A DNA stretch of 64,000 nucleotides from Chryseobacterium ginsenosidimutans (GTDB lineage Bacteria > Bacteroidota > Bacteroidia > Flavobacteriales > Weeksellaceae): NCBI RefSeq assembly GCF_024807225.1, contig NZ_JANUCO010000001.1:2790001-2854000 (forward strand). The letters run 5' to 3'. Position 1 is the stretch's first letter, and each line of letters opens with the position of its first letter. Of the stretch, positions 44,503 through 52,981 are shown piece by piece. The translations under genes and the position numbers were made by a program. Under the pieces are notes generated by a model that ran no database searches, was not told the origin of the DNA, and saw nothing but the letters and a program-made list of their open reading frames with translations.

Positions 44503-45003
44503 ATGGAATTTCAAAAAAATCTTTTAGAATACATCAGTCAGTCTTTGATGACGACAGGTGAAACTATTTCGGTCGTAGAAAGTGTAACTTCAGGCTGTTT
44601 ACAGCTGGCTTTTTCGCAAATGCCGAACGCTTCTCTTTTTTATAAAGGTGGAATGACCGCATATACATTACCCGAAAAAGTAAGATTATTAAATATCGAC
44701 AAAGTAGAAGCGGAAGACTGTGATTGTGTTTCAGAAAACATTGCTGAAACGATGGCTTTGCATGTTGCCAAGCTTTTTGAAACCGACTGGTCAATCGCTA
44801 CAACCGGCTACTGTACGCCGATTCGTAATTCATCCTATAAAATTTTCGCCTTTTTCTCTTTTGCTTATAAAGGTGAAATTATTTTAACAAAAAAGCTGGA
44901 GCTGCATCCCAAAACTCAAGCTTTGAACGCCCAATTGTATTACACAGAATTTATTTTAGGTTGTTTTAAAAGTGAAATTAATCAGGCATTAATTTTAAAA
45001 TAA
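44503..45003 (+). CDS. CinA-family protein (nicotinamide-nucleotide amidase-like)
   Basis: A 166-residue stand-alone CinA C-terminal domain (PncC type). The motifs AESxT-like VVESVTSGCLQLAFSQ, FYKGGMTAYTLPEK and the TTGYC region match the fold, but several catalytic-region residues differ from the canonical AESCTGG and AxTGxAGP, so activity is uncertain. It is near the SDR gene at 45033 and probably co-transcribed with it (29-nt gap). Confidence 0.7.
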   Translation: MEFQKNLLEYISQSLMTTGETISVVESVTSGCLQLAFSQMPNASLFYKGGMTAYTLPEKVRLLNIDKVEAEDCDCVSENIAETMALHVAKLFETDWSIATTGYCTPIRNSSYKIFAFFSFAYKGEIILTKKLELHPKTQALNAQLYYTEFILGCFKSEINQALILK

Positions 45004-45032
45004 AAATCTGAATATCAAAAATAATTTTAATT

Positions 45033-45785
45033 ATGGGTGAATTAAAGTTAAAAAACAAATCAGTTCTCATCACCGGAGCCGACAGCGGAATTGGTAAGGC
45101 TGTTGCTTTGCTTTTTGCAAAAGAAGGCGCTAATATTGCCATCATTTATCATTCAAACACTGAAGATGCTGAAAAAGCAAAATCGGCAATTGAAAATCTA
45201 GGAAGAAAATCTCTTATTTTCAAAGGTGATATTAATGATTATGAATTTTGTAAAAAAACGGTAGAAAAAGTAGTTTCAGAATTTCACGGGATTGATATTC
45301 TGATCAACAACGCGGGAGTTCAGTTTCCCTCTGAAAATATTGAAGATCTTGAAGAAGAAAACATCAGAAAGACCTTCGATTCTAATATTATAGGGATGAT
45401 CTTGTTGACAAAAGTTGTTTTTCCTTATTTAAAAGAGGGAAATTCTGTGATTAATACGACATCTGCCGTCGCGTATCAAGGACATCCGGAATTGCTGGAT
45501 TATTCTGCAACAAAAGGTGCGATTGTTTCTTTTACCCGTTCTTTAGCTTTACAGGCAAAACTAAAAGGAATTCGTGTCAATGCTGTTGCTCCAGGTCCTG
45601 TAGCAACTCCTTTAACGGAGAAAACTTTCGGAGAGGAGGAAGAAGACGAAAAGAAGCCACCTTTGGAAAGAAATGCTTCTCCTGAAGAAATTGCGACGAG
45701 TTTCTTGTTTTTGGCAAGCGATGATGCAGCTCAGATCACAGGACAAATTCTTCATCCAAACGGCGGATTGATCGTCAATGGATAA
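45033..45785 (+). CDS. Short-chain dehydrogenase/reductase
   Basis: A 250-residue NAD(P)-dependent oxidoreductase of the classical SDR type. Cofactor motif TGADSGIGKAVA, NNAG motif, catalytic Ser (TTSAVAYQ) and Tyr-x3-Lys (YSATKGA), and the C-terminal ITGQILHPNGG are seen. The substrate is unknown; the glucose/ribitol dehydrogenase branch seems closest. Confidence 0.9.
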   Translation: MGELKLKNKSVLITGADSGIGKAVALLFAKEGANIAIIYHSNTEDAEKAKSAIENLGRKSLIFKGDINDYEFCKKTVEKVVSEFHGIDILINNAGVQFPSENIEDLEEENIRKTFDSNIIGMILLTKVVFPYLKEGNSVINTTSAVAYQGHPELLDYSATKGAIVSFTRSLALQAKLKGIRVNAVAPGPVATPLTEKTFGEEEEDEKKPPLERNASPEEIATSFLFLASDDAAQITGQILHPNGGLIVNG

Positions 45786-45831
45786 AATAATTTCAATTAA
45801 AATATTCGAATTAGTTTCATAGAACTAAGCA

Positions 45832-45854
45832 AACCCATACATTTTGTGTGGGTT
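45832..45854 (+). terminator. Terminator of the SDR gene
   Basis: AACCCATAC and GTGTGGGTT pair (one G-T) around a 5-nt loop, followed by ATTTTG. Confidence 0.65.
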
Positions 45855-45871
45855 ATTTTGTTTATATTTAA

Positions 45872-45893
45872 TTCAGAATTTCTTCAGAATTGG
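45872..45893 (+). promoter_or_regulatory. Response-regulator direct repeat before the RR gene
   Basis: TTCAGAATTTC followed at once by TTCAGAATTGG: two 11-bp direct repeats, the usual spacing for OmpR/PhoB-family dimers. A very similar pair precedes the PAP2 gene at 48336-48357. Autoregulation is inferred. Confidence 0.7.
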
Positions 45894-45909
45894 TGTATAA
45901 TTTAGCAAA

Positions 45910-46587
45910 ATGAAAATCCTGATCATAGAAGACGAACCGGAACTGGCGAAAAGTATTGCAGAATATCTTTCGGAAGAAAATTATTTGTGCGAATTTGCAT
46001 TCACTTTCGCTGATGCCATGAACAAGATTGAAACATTTCAATACGACTGTATTATTCTGGACATCATGCTTCCCGACGGAAACGGACTCAAAATCCTGGA
46101 AGAATTAAAGAACCAAAATAAGCAGGACGGAGTAATCATTGTCTCAGCAAAAAACGCATTGGACGATAGAATTTACGGACTAAAAATGGGAGCGGATGAT
46201 TATCTGACGAAACCCTTTCATCTTTCAGAATTAATGGCAAGAATTTATTCTATTATTCGCAGAAAACAGTTTAATAACTCAAATACAATCAAGCAAAACG
46301 AATTGGAAATTGATCTATTGGCGAAAACAGTTTCTATCAATAATCAGGCTATTATTTTAACAAAAAAAGAATTTGATCTTTTAATATATTTTATCGGAAA
46401 CAAAAATAAAGTGATCTCAAAAAGTACTTTGGCAGAACATCTTTCAGGAGATTTTGCCGATATGCTCGACAATCACGATTTCGTGTATGCTCATGTGAAA
46501 AATTTAAAGAAAAAGCTTTATGACGCCGGTTGTGAACATTATCTGAAGACGGTGTATGGAACAGGGTATAAGTGGATTTCGTACTAA
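45910..46587 (+). CDS. OmpR-family response regulator
   Basis: A 225-residue two-domain regulator. The receiver has the acidic pair in IIEDEP, phospho-acceptor Asp51 in CIILDIMLPDG, and Lys in DDYLTKPFHLSEL. The C-terminal winged HTH has LTKKEFDLLIYF and KTVYGTGYKWIS. The partner kinase gene lies after an inserted four-helix-bundle gene. The original stop/start pair seems to have overlapped (TAATG). Confidence 0.93.
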   Translation: MKILIIEDEPELAKSIAEYLSEENYLCEFAFTFADAMNKIETFQYDCIILDIMLPDGNGLKILEELKNQNKQDGVIIVSAKNALDDRIYGLKMGADDYLTKPFHLSELMARIYSIIRRKQFNNSNTIKQNELEIDLLAKTVSINNQAIILTKKEFDLLIYFIGNKNKVISKSTLAEHLSGDFADMLDNHDFVYAHVKNLKKKLYDAGCEHYLKTVYGTGYKWISY

Positions 46588-47010
46588 TGATGAATTATAA
46601 ATTATGATTTATGAATGAGAAAAAAAACGTTTTAAAAGATAAGAGCTTTGATTTTTCAATTAGAATTGTAAATCTTTATAAATATCTAACATCTACAAAA
46701 AATGAATATGTTTTAAGCAAACAATTATTAAGAAGTGGAACGGCGGTTGGAGCCTTAATTCGTGAAGCTCAAAATGCTGAAAGTAAAGCTGATTTCATTC
46801 ATAAACTTGCCATTGCACAAAAAGAATGTGATGAAAGTATTTATTGGATAGAATTACTTTTTCATACAGAATATTTATCAAATTTAGAATATGAAAATAT
46901 AAATAATGATGCCGTAGAAATATTAAAAATAGTTAGAAGCATCATTATTACAACAAAAGCAAACAGCAAGAAATCATAACTCATAACTTATAATTCATAA
47001 TTAAATTTGA
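46588..47010 (+). mobile_element. Four-helix-bundle gene cassette in a two-component operon
   Basis: A compact segment flanked by TGA direct repeats (46588-46590 and 47008-47010). Inside these, ATGAATTATAAATTATGA at the left (46590-46607) mirrors TCATAACTTATAATTCAT at the right (reverse complement ATGAATTATAAGTTATGA), and the match extends further with a few mismatches. Deleting one TGA and everything between (420 bp) rebuilds TACTAATGAAGCC, so the RR stop and kinase ATG overlap. The cassette carries only the 122-residue helical-bundle gene. Confidence 0.65.
46611..46979 (+). CDS. Four-helix-bundle protein (23S rRNA intervening-sequence / Avd-like)
   Basis: A 122-residue helical protein with the family pattern DFSIRIVNLYKYL, QLLRSGTAVGALIREAQNAES, DFIHKLAIAQKECDESIYWIE. 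The family (S23/IVP) is encoded in 23S rRNA intervening sequences and resembles Avd proteins of diversity-generating retroelements; no retroelement is present here. Its ATG lies at the end of the left inverted repeat and its stop borders the right one. Codon use is more AT-rich than its neighbours, fitting a recent arrival. Confidence 0.85.
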   Translation: MNEKKNVLKDKSFDFSIRIVNLYKYLTSTKNEYVLSKQLLRSGTAVGALIREAQNAESKADFIHKLAIAQKECDESIYWIELLFHTEYLSNLEYENINNDAVEILKIVRSIIITTKANSKKS

Positions 47011-48293
47011 AGCCTCTATTAAGCAAGACCACAAAACCCTTCCTCATCTATGTCCTGATTATTCTGGTCATAAGTATTCCCGTTTATTATTGGGTGGTCG
47101 ATACGATCTGGAAAGGGGAATTGGACGACCATAATAAGACGGTTGCAGAAAAAACAGCGTACGAATTTAATCATCTGAAGCTTTCGGATCAGGAATTGAA
47201 AAAAAGTATTGAACTGTGGAATCATATTCAGCCGGAAACCAATATGGAAGAAATTCCGGTAAACAGCTTAAAAAGAGATATATACACAACCATCGAGAAG
47301 TCCAAAAGCTTTTCTGATAAGTCAGAAATTGAACGTTACAGATGTCTGAAAACGGTTATTTACATCAATAGCAAGCCTTATCTTTTCACGATTCAGACCA
47401 ATATTGAAGAATCTCAGGAAACCATTGCTGTCATTGCTGTTACAACAGCTTTCTTCTTTATAATGATCGTTTTGGGACTTTTATTTTTAAACAGAAGACT
47501 TTCTGCAACCATCTGGAAACCTTTCCGAAATACGCTGGAACAGCTTAAAAATTTTAACCTTAACCATCAAAGCAATATTGAGTTTGAAAAAACAGATACC
47601 ACAGAATTTGAAGAACTCCATCTGTCTTTAAATAAGCTGATAGAACAGAATATCTCAGTCTATAAAACGCAAAAAGAATTCACGGAAAATGCTTCTCACG
47701 AACTGCAGACTCCGTTAGCAATTATTAAACATAAGCTTGATCTTTTACTTCAAAATGAGGATGTTACGGAAAAACAATATCATATTGTAGAAGATATTAA
47801 TAAAGCTTTAACCAGAAGCTCAAGAATTAATAAAAATCTATTATTGCTTGCAAAAATTGAAAACAGTCAGTTTGATAATTCTGAAAAAATTCAGCTCGAT
47901 GTGTTAGTGCGACAAAGTATTGAATTGTTGGAAGAACATTTTCAGCAGAAGAATATTTTCCTAAAATCCTACATTCTTCCGGAAGTTTATGTGAATGGAA
48001 ATTCAGGTTTGACGGAAGTTTTAATTAATAATTTATTGATTAACGCGATTCGTCATACTTCGGAAGATGCTTCAATTTTTGTAGAACTTACAGAAAAATC
48101 ACTTAAAATTTCTAATTCCGGAACAAATGAACTTGATAAAAATCTTTTATTCAAGAGGTTTTCAAGAAATTCGGCTGACAATAATGGAAGTGGTTTAGGA
48201 TTAGCCATTATCAAAGAAATCTGTAAGTTCCAAAACTGGACGATTGATTATAGATTCGAAAATAATAACCATATTTTTATCATTAATCTTTAA
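47007..48293 (+). CDS. Two-component sensor histidine kinase, apparent TTG start
   Basis: A 428-residue kinase. Two membrane segments (residues ~11-30 and ~145-167) border a ~115-residue periplasmic sensor. HisKA with His231 in ASHELQTPLAIIKHK, then N-box NNLLINAIRHTSED and G-box NGSGLGLAIIKEIC. The start as read is TTG at the cassette edge, 9 nt after an in-frame stop. Without the cassette the frame would begin ATG overlapping the RR stop. Low efficiency of the TTG start would reduce kinase relative to regulator. Confidence 0.88.
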   Translation: MKPLLSKTTKPFLIYVLIILVISIPVYYWVVDTIWKGELDDHNKTVAEKTAYEFNHLKLSDQELKKSIELWNHIQPETNMEEIPVNSLKRDIYTTIEKSKSFSDKSEIERYRCLKTVIYINSKPYLFTIQTNIEESQETIAVIAVTTAFFFIMIVLGLLFLNRRLSATIWKPFRNTLEQLKNFNLNHQSNIEFEKTDTTEFEELHLSLNKLIEQNISVYKTQKEFTENASHELQTPLAIIKHKLDLLLQNEDVTEKQYHIVEDINKALTRSSRINKNLLLLAKIENSQFDNSEKIQLDVLVRQSIELLEEHFQQKNIFLKSYILPEVYVNGNSGLTEVLINNLLINAIRHTSEDASIFVELTEKSLKISNSGTNELDKNLLFKRFSRNSADNNGSGLGLAIIKEICKFQNWTIDYRFENNNHIFIINL

Positions 48294-48335
48294 ACTTAAA
48301 TTTTTAATAGATTCTTTGCCTATTTAGGTGCTTTC

Positions 48336-48357
48336 TTCAAAATTTCTTCAAAATTGA
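48336..48357 (+). promoter_or_regulatory. Response-regulator direct repeat before the PAP2 gene
   Basis: TTCAAAATTTC followed by TTCAAAATTGA, 11-bp direct repeats that match the pair before the RR gene at 45872 in spacing and in most positions. It lies 49 nt before the PAP2 start. Confidence 0.7.
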
Positions 48358-48365
48358 GTAGCAAA

Positions 48366-48397
48366 TTTGTATCAATAATTAATCTTAAAGATACAAA
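48366..48397 (+). promoter_or_regulatory. Hairpin in the PAP2 5' region
   Basis: TTTGTATC and GATACAAA are perfect 8-nt arms around 16 nt, ending 8 nt before the start codon. It could hinder translation or be a second regulator site. Confidence 0.4.
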
Positions 48398-48405
48398 ATT
48401 AGCTC

Positions 48406-49191
48406 ATGAAAGGTTTACTACCAAGCTTATTATTGGTTATTCTAAGCTTCCAAAAAAATTACGCCCAAGACAGTTTACAGGTTGATAATAGTAATGATTC
48501 AACGGTTATTTCAAAAAATATTTCAGAAGACAAAACACATCAGTTCACGTATAAAAAATTGATTGTTCCGACTGTTTTGATCTCTTATGGAGTTGCAAGT
48601 TTGAGCATCGACGGACTCAAAAAGCTGAATACATCTACACAATACGAAATCAGCGAGCATAAACCAGATCATATCAAACTCGACAGTTATTCCCAATTTG
48701 CGCCCGCAGTTTTGGTTTACGGCCTGAATGCTTTTGGTGTCGAAGGAAAACATAATTTAAGAGACAGAAGTATCATTTACGGAACTTCTTTGTTGATTAC
48801 AACGGCGATCACCGTTCCTCTGAAACACGCTGTGAAAGAGGAAAGACCGGATTTATCAAACACGCTGTCTTTTCCTTCCGGTCACACGGCGATCGCTTTT
48901 GCATCTGCTCAGTTCATGTTTCGGGAATACAAAGATTCTAATTTTTTGCTAGCGGTTTCGGGATATTCTCTTGCTGTTTTTACGGGAGTTTACAGAATGC
49001 TGAACAATAAGCATTGGTTCGGAGATGTGGTAGGAGGAGCCGGCTTTGGGATTTTATCAACAGAATTGGCGTATTGGCTATATCCGAAAATTAATAACCT
49101 TTTGGGCGGAAAAAGAGAAAATTCTTCATCGATGATAATGCCTTATTATCAAAAAGGAAATGTGGGAATTGGTTTTGTTAAAAATTTTTAA
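48406..49191 (+). CDS. PAP2-family phosphatase
   Basis: A 261-residue protein with a signal/membrane anchor (LLPSLLLVILSFQKNYAQ) and the acid phosphatase signature in order: KEERPDLSN, FPSGHTAIAF, and YRMLNNKHWFGDVVGG. PAP2 enzymes dephosphorylate lipids such as lipid A or undecaprenyl pyrophosphate. The shared direct repeats suggest it is a target of the two-component system upstream, a pairing that would fit envelope lipid control. The exact lipid is unknown. Confidence 0.88.
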   Translation: MKGLLPSLLLVILSFQKNYAQDSLQVDNSNDSTVISKNISEDKTHQFTYKKLIVPTVLISYGVASLSIDGLKKLNTSTQYEISEHKPDHIKLDSYSQFAPAVLVYGLNAFGVEGKHNLRDRSIIYGTSLLITTAITVPLKHAVKEERPDLSNTLSFPSGHTAIAFASAQFMFREYKDSNFLLAVSGYSLAVFTGVYRMLNNKHWFGDVVGGAGFGILSTELAYWLYPKINNLLGGKRENSSSMIMPYYQKGNVGIGFVKNF

Positions 49192-49200
49192 AATTTACTT

Positions 49201-50236
49201 ATGACTTTCAACATCATTCTTCTTTTCATCGGAAACCATTATAGCATTTTGGATCAGCGCAATTTGTGGAGGTGGAGCGAGCTTACTATTAATCCCTATT
49301 TTAAATTTAATTCTTCCAAGCTCTGTCGTTCCTTTTTCTTTAACCATCGGAACTTTTACGAGTTCCGTTTCAAGAATTGCCGTTTTCAAAAAACATATCA
49401 AATGGAAAATATTCTTTTGGTTTGTTCCGTTTTCAATTCCCGCAGTTTTGTTGGGAGCATGGTTAATTAAATATGTAAATCCTACTTATTTACAGCTAAT
49501 TGTCGCTTTTTTCCTGATTCTCAATCTTCCGGAATTGTTTAAATCTAAAAAGAAAGAAACGGAAAATAATAAACCATATCCAAAGTTTTTATTAATAATT
49601 ATCGGATTTTGCGCAGGTTTTGTTTCGGGAATTACAGGAGCGATCGGATTATTATTCAATCGTTTTTATTTAAGATTCGGATTAAAAAAAGAAGAAATTG
49701 TAGCGACAAGAGCCGCAAACGAAATCTTTTTACATTTCATAAAATTAATCATTTACGTTTCAATCGGATTATATTCAAACACCGCTTTATGGTTGGGCTT
49801 AACAATAGCTGTTGCAACAATTATTTCTTCTTACACGGTAAAATATATTCTCCCATATTTGAGTGAATTTTTATTTAAAAAGATAGGGTACAGCGCGATG
49901 GTTATTTCGGGGATCGTCCTTTTGATCGGAACTTCCGAGAAAATTATTCAGCAGGATAACATTTCTTTTTCGGCAACCCACGAAAATAGTGAATCGGTTT
50001 CAAAAATCTCGTGGCGAAATACCGATTTCATCATTGAATTTGCATTTGATGATGGTTTTGAAGTAGAAAGACCCATAAAACCAAGTGAATTACCGGATCA
50101 TTTAAAAGAGAAATATGAAGCTTTAAAAAATCAGTATGACAAGATTCATTTGGAAAAAGTCTTTACGATTAATAATGAACCAGCTTATGAATTTTACTGT
50201 TATAAAAACGGAACGTTAACAAAATTTGAAATATAA
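49201..50236 (+). pseudogene. TauE/SafE-family membrane permease, frameshifted near the start
   Basis: A start at 49201 (MTFNIILLFIG) leaves frame after ten codons. The next frame, which has no ATG before 49448, encodes TIIAFWISAICGGGASLLLI and the rest of a TauE/SafE permease, including VSGITGAIGLLFNRFY. Removing one A of GGAAACC (49233-49235) joins them as IGTIIAFWISAICGGG in a 344-residue protein. A ~90-residue C-terminal extension (ISWRNTDFIIEFAFDD region) follows the membrane part. The family usually moves sulfonates, sulfite or related anions. Confidence 0.8.
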
Positions 50237-50256
50237 ATTGTTATATTTTCAATACA

Positions 50257-51066
50257 TTAAAACCTCTTCTTATCAATCTTCGGCTTTGATTTCATCACTG
50301 AAAAATAGGAAGACGTAAAAGCAGATAAGCTTTGATAGCCAATGGAATGTGCTATTTGACTTAAAGTATATTGTTTCGTATCAATCAGTTCGATGCTTTT
50401 TAAAATTCTTACCAACTGATGATATTTTTGAAGCGTAATTCCTGTTTCGTTTTTAAAAATTCTTTGCAGATTTCTCACAGACATTTTCGCTTTTTCTGAT
50501 AATACATCAATATCAAGATTATATTTAAAATTTGAATTAATATAATCACAAACAGGAATCAGCCGTTCATCTTTCGGCACGGGAATTTCCAAAAAGTTAC
50601 TTTCTTTGCAAAAATTAGGAAGGCTTTTTAAAATTGCTCTGAAAAATATATCCTGTTCTTCATTTTCCGCTAAAGATTGAGACCATTTTGAAGCATACAA
50701 AAGCATTTCTTTCAAAACAGCAGGAACCGCAAAAACCTGAACATTCTGATAAAAATCGTCATTAAAAACAGATTTAAAAAGAAAAACCATCAGATTTACC
50801 GTTTTTGCTTCTGAACTTATTCGATGTAATTTCCCGGACGGAATCCAGATAACATGATTTTGCGGAACCAAATAAATTTTATGATCAATATGAAAATACT
50901 GATAACCTTCTTCCACAAAAGTTAATTGCGAACGATTATGAGAATGTTCGTAATTATCATGTTTCCAGTCCTTTTCATACCAAACATAAGCTTCTTTTTC
51001 TATGGAATCCACAAATTGGCTGTTCGTTTGTTCAATTAAGCCACATTTTATATTGTCGTTCTGCAT
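50257..51066 (-). CDS. AraC-family regulator
   Basis: A 269-residue protein with a cupin-type sensor domain (YEHSHNRSQLTFVEEGYQYF) and a C-terminal double HTH (KAKMSVRNLQRIFKNETGI, LSQIAHSIGYQSLSAFTSSYF). Transcribed divergently from the flavodoxin-RidA fusion gene and probably its regulator. A -7 box, TAAATTTG on the minus strand (51078-51085), is close to its start. Confidence 0.87.
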   Translation of the reverse strand: MQNDNIKCGLIEQTNSQFVDSIEKEAYVWYEKDWKHDNYEHSHNRSQLTFVEEGYQYFHIDHKIYLVPQNHVIWIPSGKLHRISSEAKTVNLMVFLFKSVFNDDFYQNVQVFAVPAVLKEMLLYASKWSQSLAENEEQDIFFRAILKSLPNFCKESNFLEIPVPKDERLIPVCDYINSNFKYNLDIDVLSEKAKMSVRNLQRIFKNETGITLQKYHQLVRILKSIELIDTKQYTLSQIAHSIGYQSLSAFTSSYFSVMKSKPKIDKKRF

Positions 51067-51077
51067 ATAATTTTTGG

Positions 51078-51109
51078 CAAATTTAATAAAAACGACATAA
51101 TTAATTTTG
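51078..51109. promoter_or_regulatory. Divergent promoters for the AraC gene and the fusion gene
   Basis: On the minus strand TAAATTTG at 51078-51085 lies 12 nt before the AraC start. On the plus strand TAATTTTG at 51102-51109 lies before the fusion gene. The plus box contains the TTG of the first possible fusion start, which supports the ATG at 51134. Confidence 0.6.
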
Positions 51110-51133
51110 CATTATAAAATTTATAAACTCAAA

Positions 51134-52264
51134 ATGAAAAAATTATTTCCACTATTTATTTTAATAATAAGCATCACCAATGTTATGGCACAAAATAAGG
51201 CTAAAGTATTGGTTCTTATCCATTCCGATAATGGAGGAACTTACGAATTGGCAAAAGAAATTGCAAAAGGAATCGAAACTGACAACAATGCAACAGCCGT
51301 TATAAAACAGGTGAAAGAACCTCAGAATCAAAAACTTAAAAATATTCCGGTGGCAACGGTGGATGAACTTCCGACTTACGACGGAATCGCTTTTGGTTCG
51401 CCCGTTTATTTCGGAAATATCAGTACAGGAATGAGTGAATTTCTTTCTAAAACAGTCAATCTTTGGACAAATCACGCCTTGGAAGGAATACCTGCAACGG
51501 TTTTTATGTCTGCAGGAAGTGGGGCAGGAAAAGAATTGGCTCTTCAGTCTTTCTGGAACAGTCTTGCCGTTCACGGAATGGTGCTAGTTTCAAACGGAAT
51601 TCGTGGTTATGAAGGCATTAATAAAACGATTCCACAGGGAAATACGGTTTTAGGAACAACCACAATGGCTTCCTTAAAAGATGTTGAAAGACCAACAAAA
51701 GATGAGCGTGAATTGGCTCAGTTGCAAGGAAAAAATTTCGCAAAAATAGCTTTTGCATTAAAAGGAACGCTAAATAAAAAAGAGATAAGAATTAGCGAAA
51801 AATCTGAGGATTTCAATCAAATTTTAAAAGAAAAGAACATTATTCTGCCACAAGTTCCAAAACCTGCAGGAAATTATAAACCATTTGTTCGTTCCGGAAA
51901 TCTGATTTTTATTAACCAAGTTGCCCTAAAAGACGGAAAAATTTTCAATCCCGGAAAATTAGGTATCGATGTTAATGAACAACAGGTAAAAGAAGCGACA
52001 AAAGTAACCATGCTGAATGTTTTATCTGTATTAAATGAAGCGGTTGGCGGAGATTTAAGCAAAGTAAAACAATGTGTTCAACTGACAGGGATTTTCAACA
52101 CAAAAGACGATTATACCAATCATGCAGGCTTAATGAATACGGCTTCGGATTTGGCGGTAGACGTTTTTGGAGAGAAAGGAAAACATGCGAGAGCTACATA
52201 CGGAGCTTCTTCAATTCCCGTGAATTCGTCTGTAGAAATTCAGGCTATTTTTGAAATAGAGTAG
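51134..52264 (+). CDS. Secreted flavodoxin-fold / RidA-domain fusion
   Basis: A 376-residue protein from ATG 51134, which gives a clean signal peptide (KKLFPLFILIISITNVMAQ). Residues ~20-215 are a WrbA/flavodoxin-like fold (VLVLIHSDNGGTYELAKEI, FGSPVYFGNISTGMSEFL, SAGSGAGKE). From ~230 a RidA/YjgF domain follows (ILPQVPKPAGNYKPFVRSG, VSRL-like NVLSVLNEAVGGDLSKVKQC, then HARATYGASSIPVNSSVEI). Joining an FMN-binding-type module to a deaminase-type module in an exported protein is unusual. Function unknown. Confidence 0.8.
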   Translation: MKKLFPLFILIISITNVMAQNKAKVLVLIHSDNGGTYELAKEIAKGIETDNNATAVIKQVKEPQNQKLKNIPVATVDELPTYDGIAFGSPVYFGNISTGMSEFLSKTVNLWTNHALEGIPATVFMSAGSGAGKELALQSFWNSLAVHGMVLVSNGIRGYEGINKTIPQGNTVLGTTTMASLKDVERPTKDERELAQLQGKNFAKIAFALKGTLNKKEIRISEKSEDFNQILKEKNIILPQVPKPAGNYKPFVRSGNLIFINQVALKDGKIFNPGKLGIDVNEQQVKEATKVTMLNVLSVLNEAVGGDLSKVKQCVQLTGIFNTKDDYTNHAGLMNTASDLAVDVFGEKGKHARATYGASSIPVNSSVEIQAIFEIE

Positions 52265-52293
52265 TTTTTTTATATATTTTAATTTTGTAATTG

Positions 52294-52326
52294 AAAAAGC
52301 AGTGAAAAATTTTCACTGCTTTTTGT
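52294..52326 (+). terminator. Terminator of the flavodoxin-RidA fusion gene
   Basis: AAAAAGCAGTGAAAA and TTTTCACTGCTTTTT form a long perfect stem with a tiny loop. Being A-rich on one side and T-rich on the other, it can serve the convergent gene at 52353 too. Confidence 0.85.
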
Positions 52327-52352
52327 TATCTTTGATAAGTAATTTTAATAAA

Positions 52353-52862
52353 TTAAATCGTTGCATTTCCTTCTACACCATCAGCATTATTGGTGGTTTT
52401 ACCCGTAACTGCAGAAGCAACAAAGGTAAATAAACTCACCAGTTTTCCTGCTTTTGTATCCCAATAATACGTTTCCGACGGTTCTACACGGATGATAGAA
52501 ACATGGGGATCATCTTTTCCGTCTTCAAACCAAGCTTTTGCCATCGGTGACCATTTGTCTTCGATCGTTGTTTTATCTTTGTAAATGGAGGCTTCACCGA
52601 ATACAGAAAGATATTGATAATCAGAATTATTCATAAAAAACAACTGTACTTTTCGATCATCTTTTATTTCGAAATTTTTGTTGCTTGTATCACTGCTGAT
52701 AAACCAAAGATTCCCTTCGTTATCGGTTTCCTGCAGAGACATTGGTCTGGAATTGATCGGAAGAGTTCCCAATTCCGTACAAAACATACAGATTTTTGCG
52801 CTTTCCGACAGTTCTTTGATTTTTTTAATCGCTTCTAAATGCGTAAGATTTTCTGTTGACAT
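52353..52862 (-). CDS. Pyridoxamine 5'-phosphate oxidase-like flavin-binding protein
   Basis: A 169-residue protein of the general stress protein 26 type with a split-barrel FMN fold: RPMSLQETDNEGNLWFISSD, then DDRKVQLFFMNNSDYQYLSVFG and VEPSETYYWDTKAGKLVSLF region. Probably a flavin-binding stress reductase rather than a true PNPOx. Stand-alone. Confidence 0.85.
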   Translation of the reverse strand: MSTENLTHLEAIKKIKELSESAKICMFCTELGTLPINSRPMSLQETDNEGNLWFISSDTSNKNFEIKDDRKVQLFFMNNSDYQYLSVFGEASIYKDKTTIEDKWSPMAKAWFEDGKDDPHVSIIRVEPSETYYWDTKAGKLVSLFTFVASAVTGKTTNNADGVEGNATI

Positions 52863-52981
52863 AATATTATATTTTAAGTGATTGGTTTTGAATTAAAATA
52901 GAAATTTAATTACATTTTACCATTCAAAAACCTGACCACAATTAAAATATTACTATGAAAATAAATTTTTAATTAAAATTT

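Noticed and set aside
46611..46979. Avd-like protein as part of a diversity-generating retroelement
   Set aside because: No reverse transcriptase and no template/variable repeat pair is in the window.
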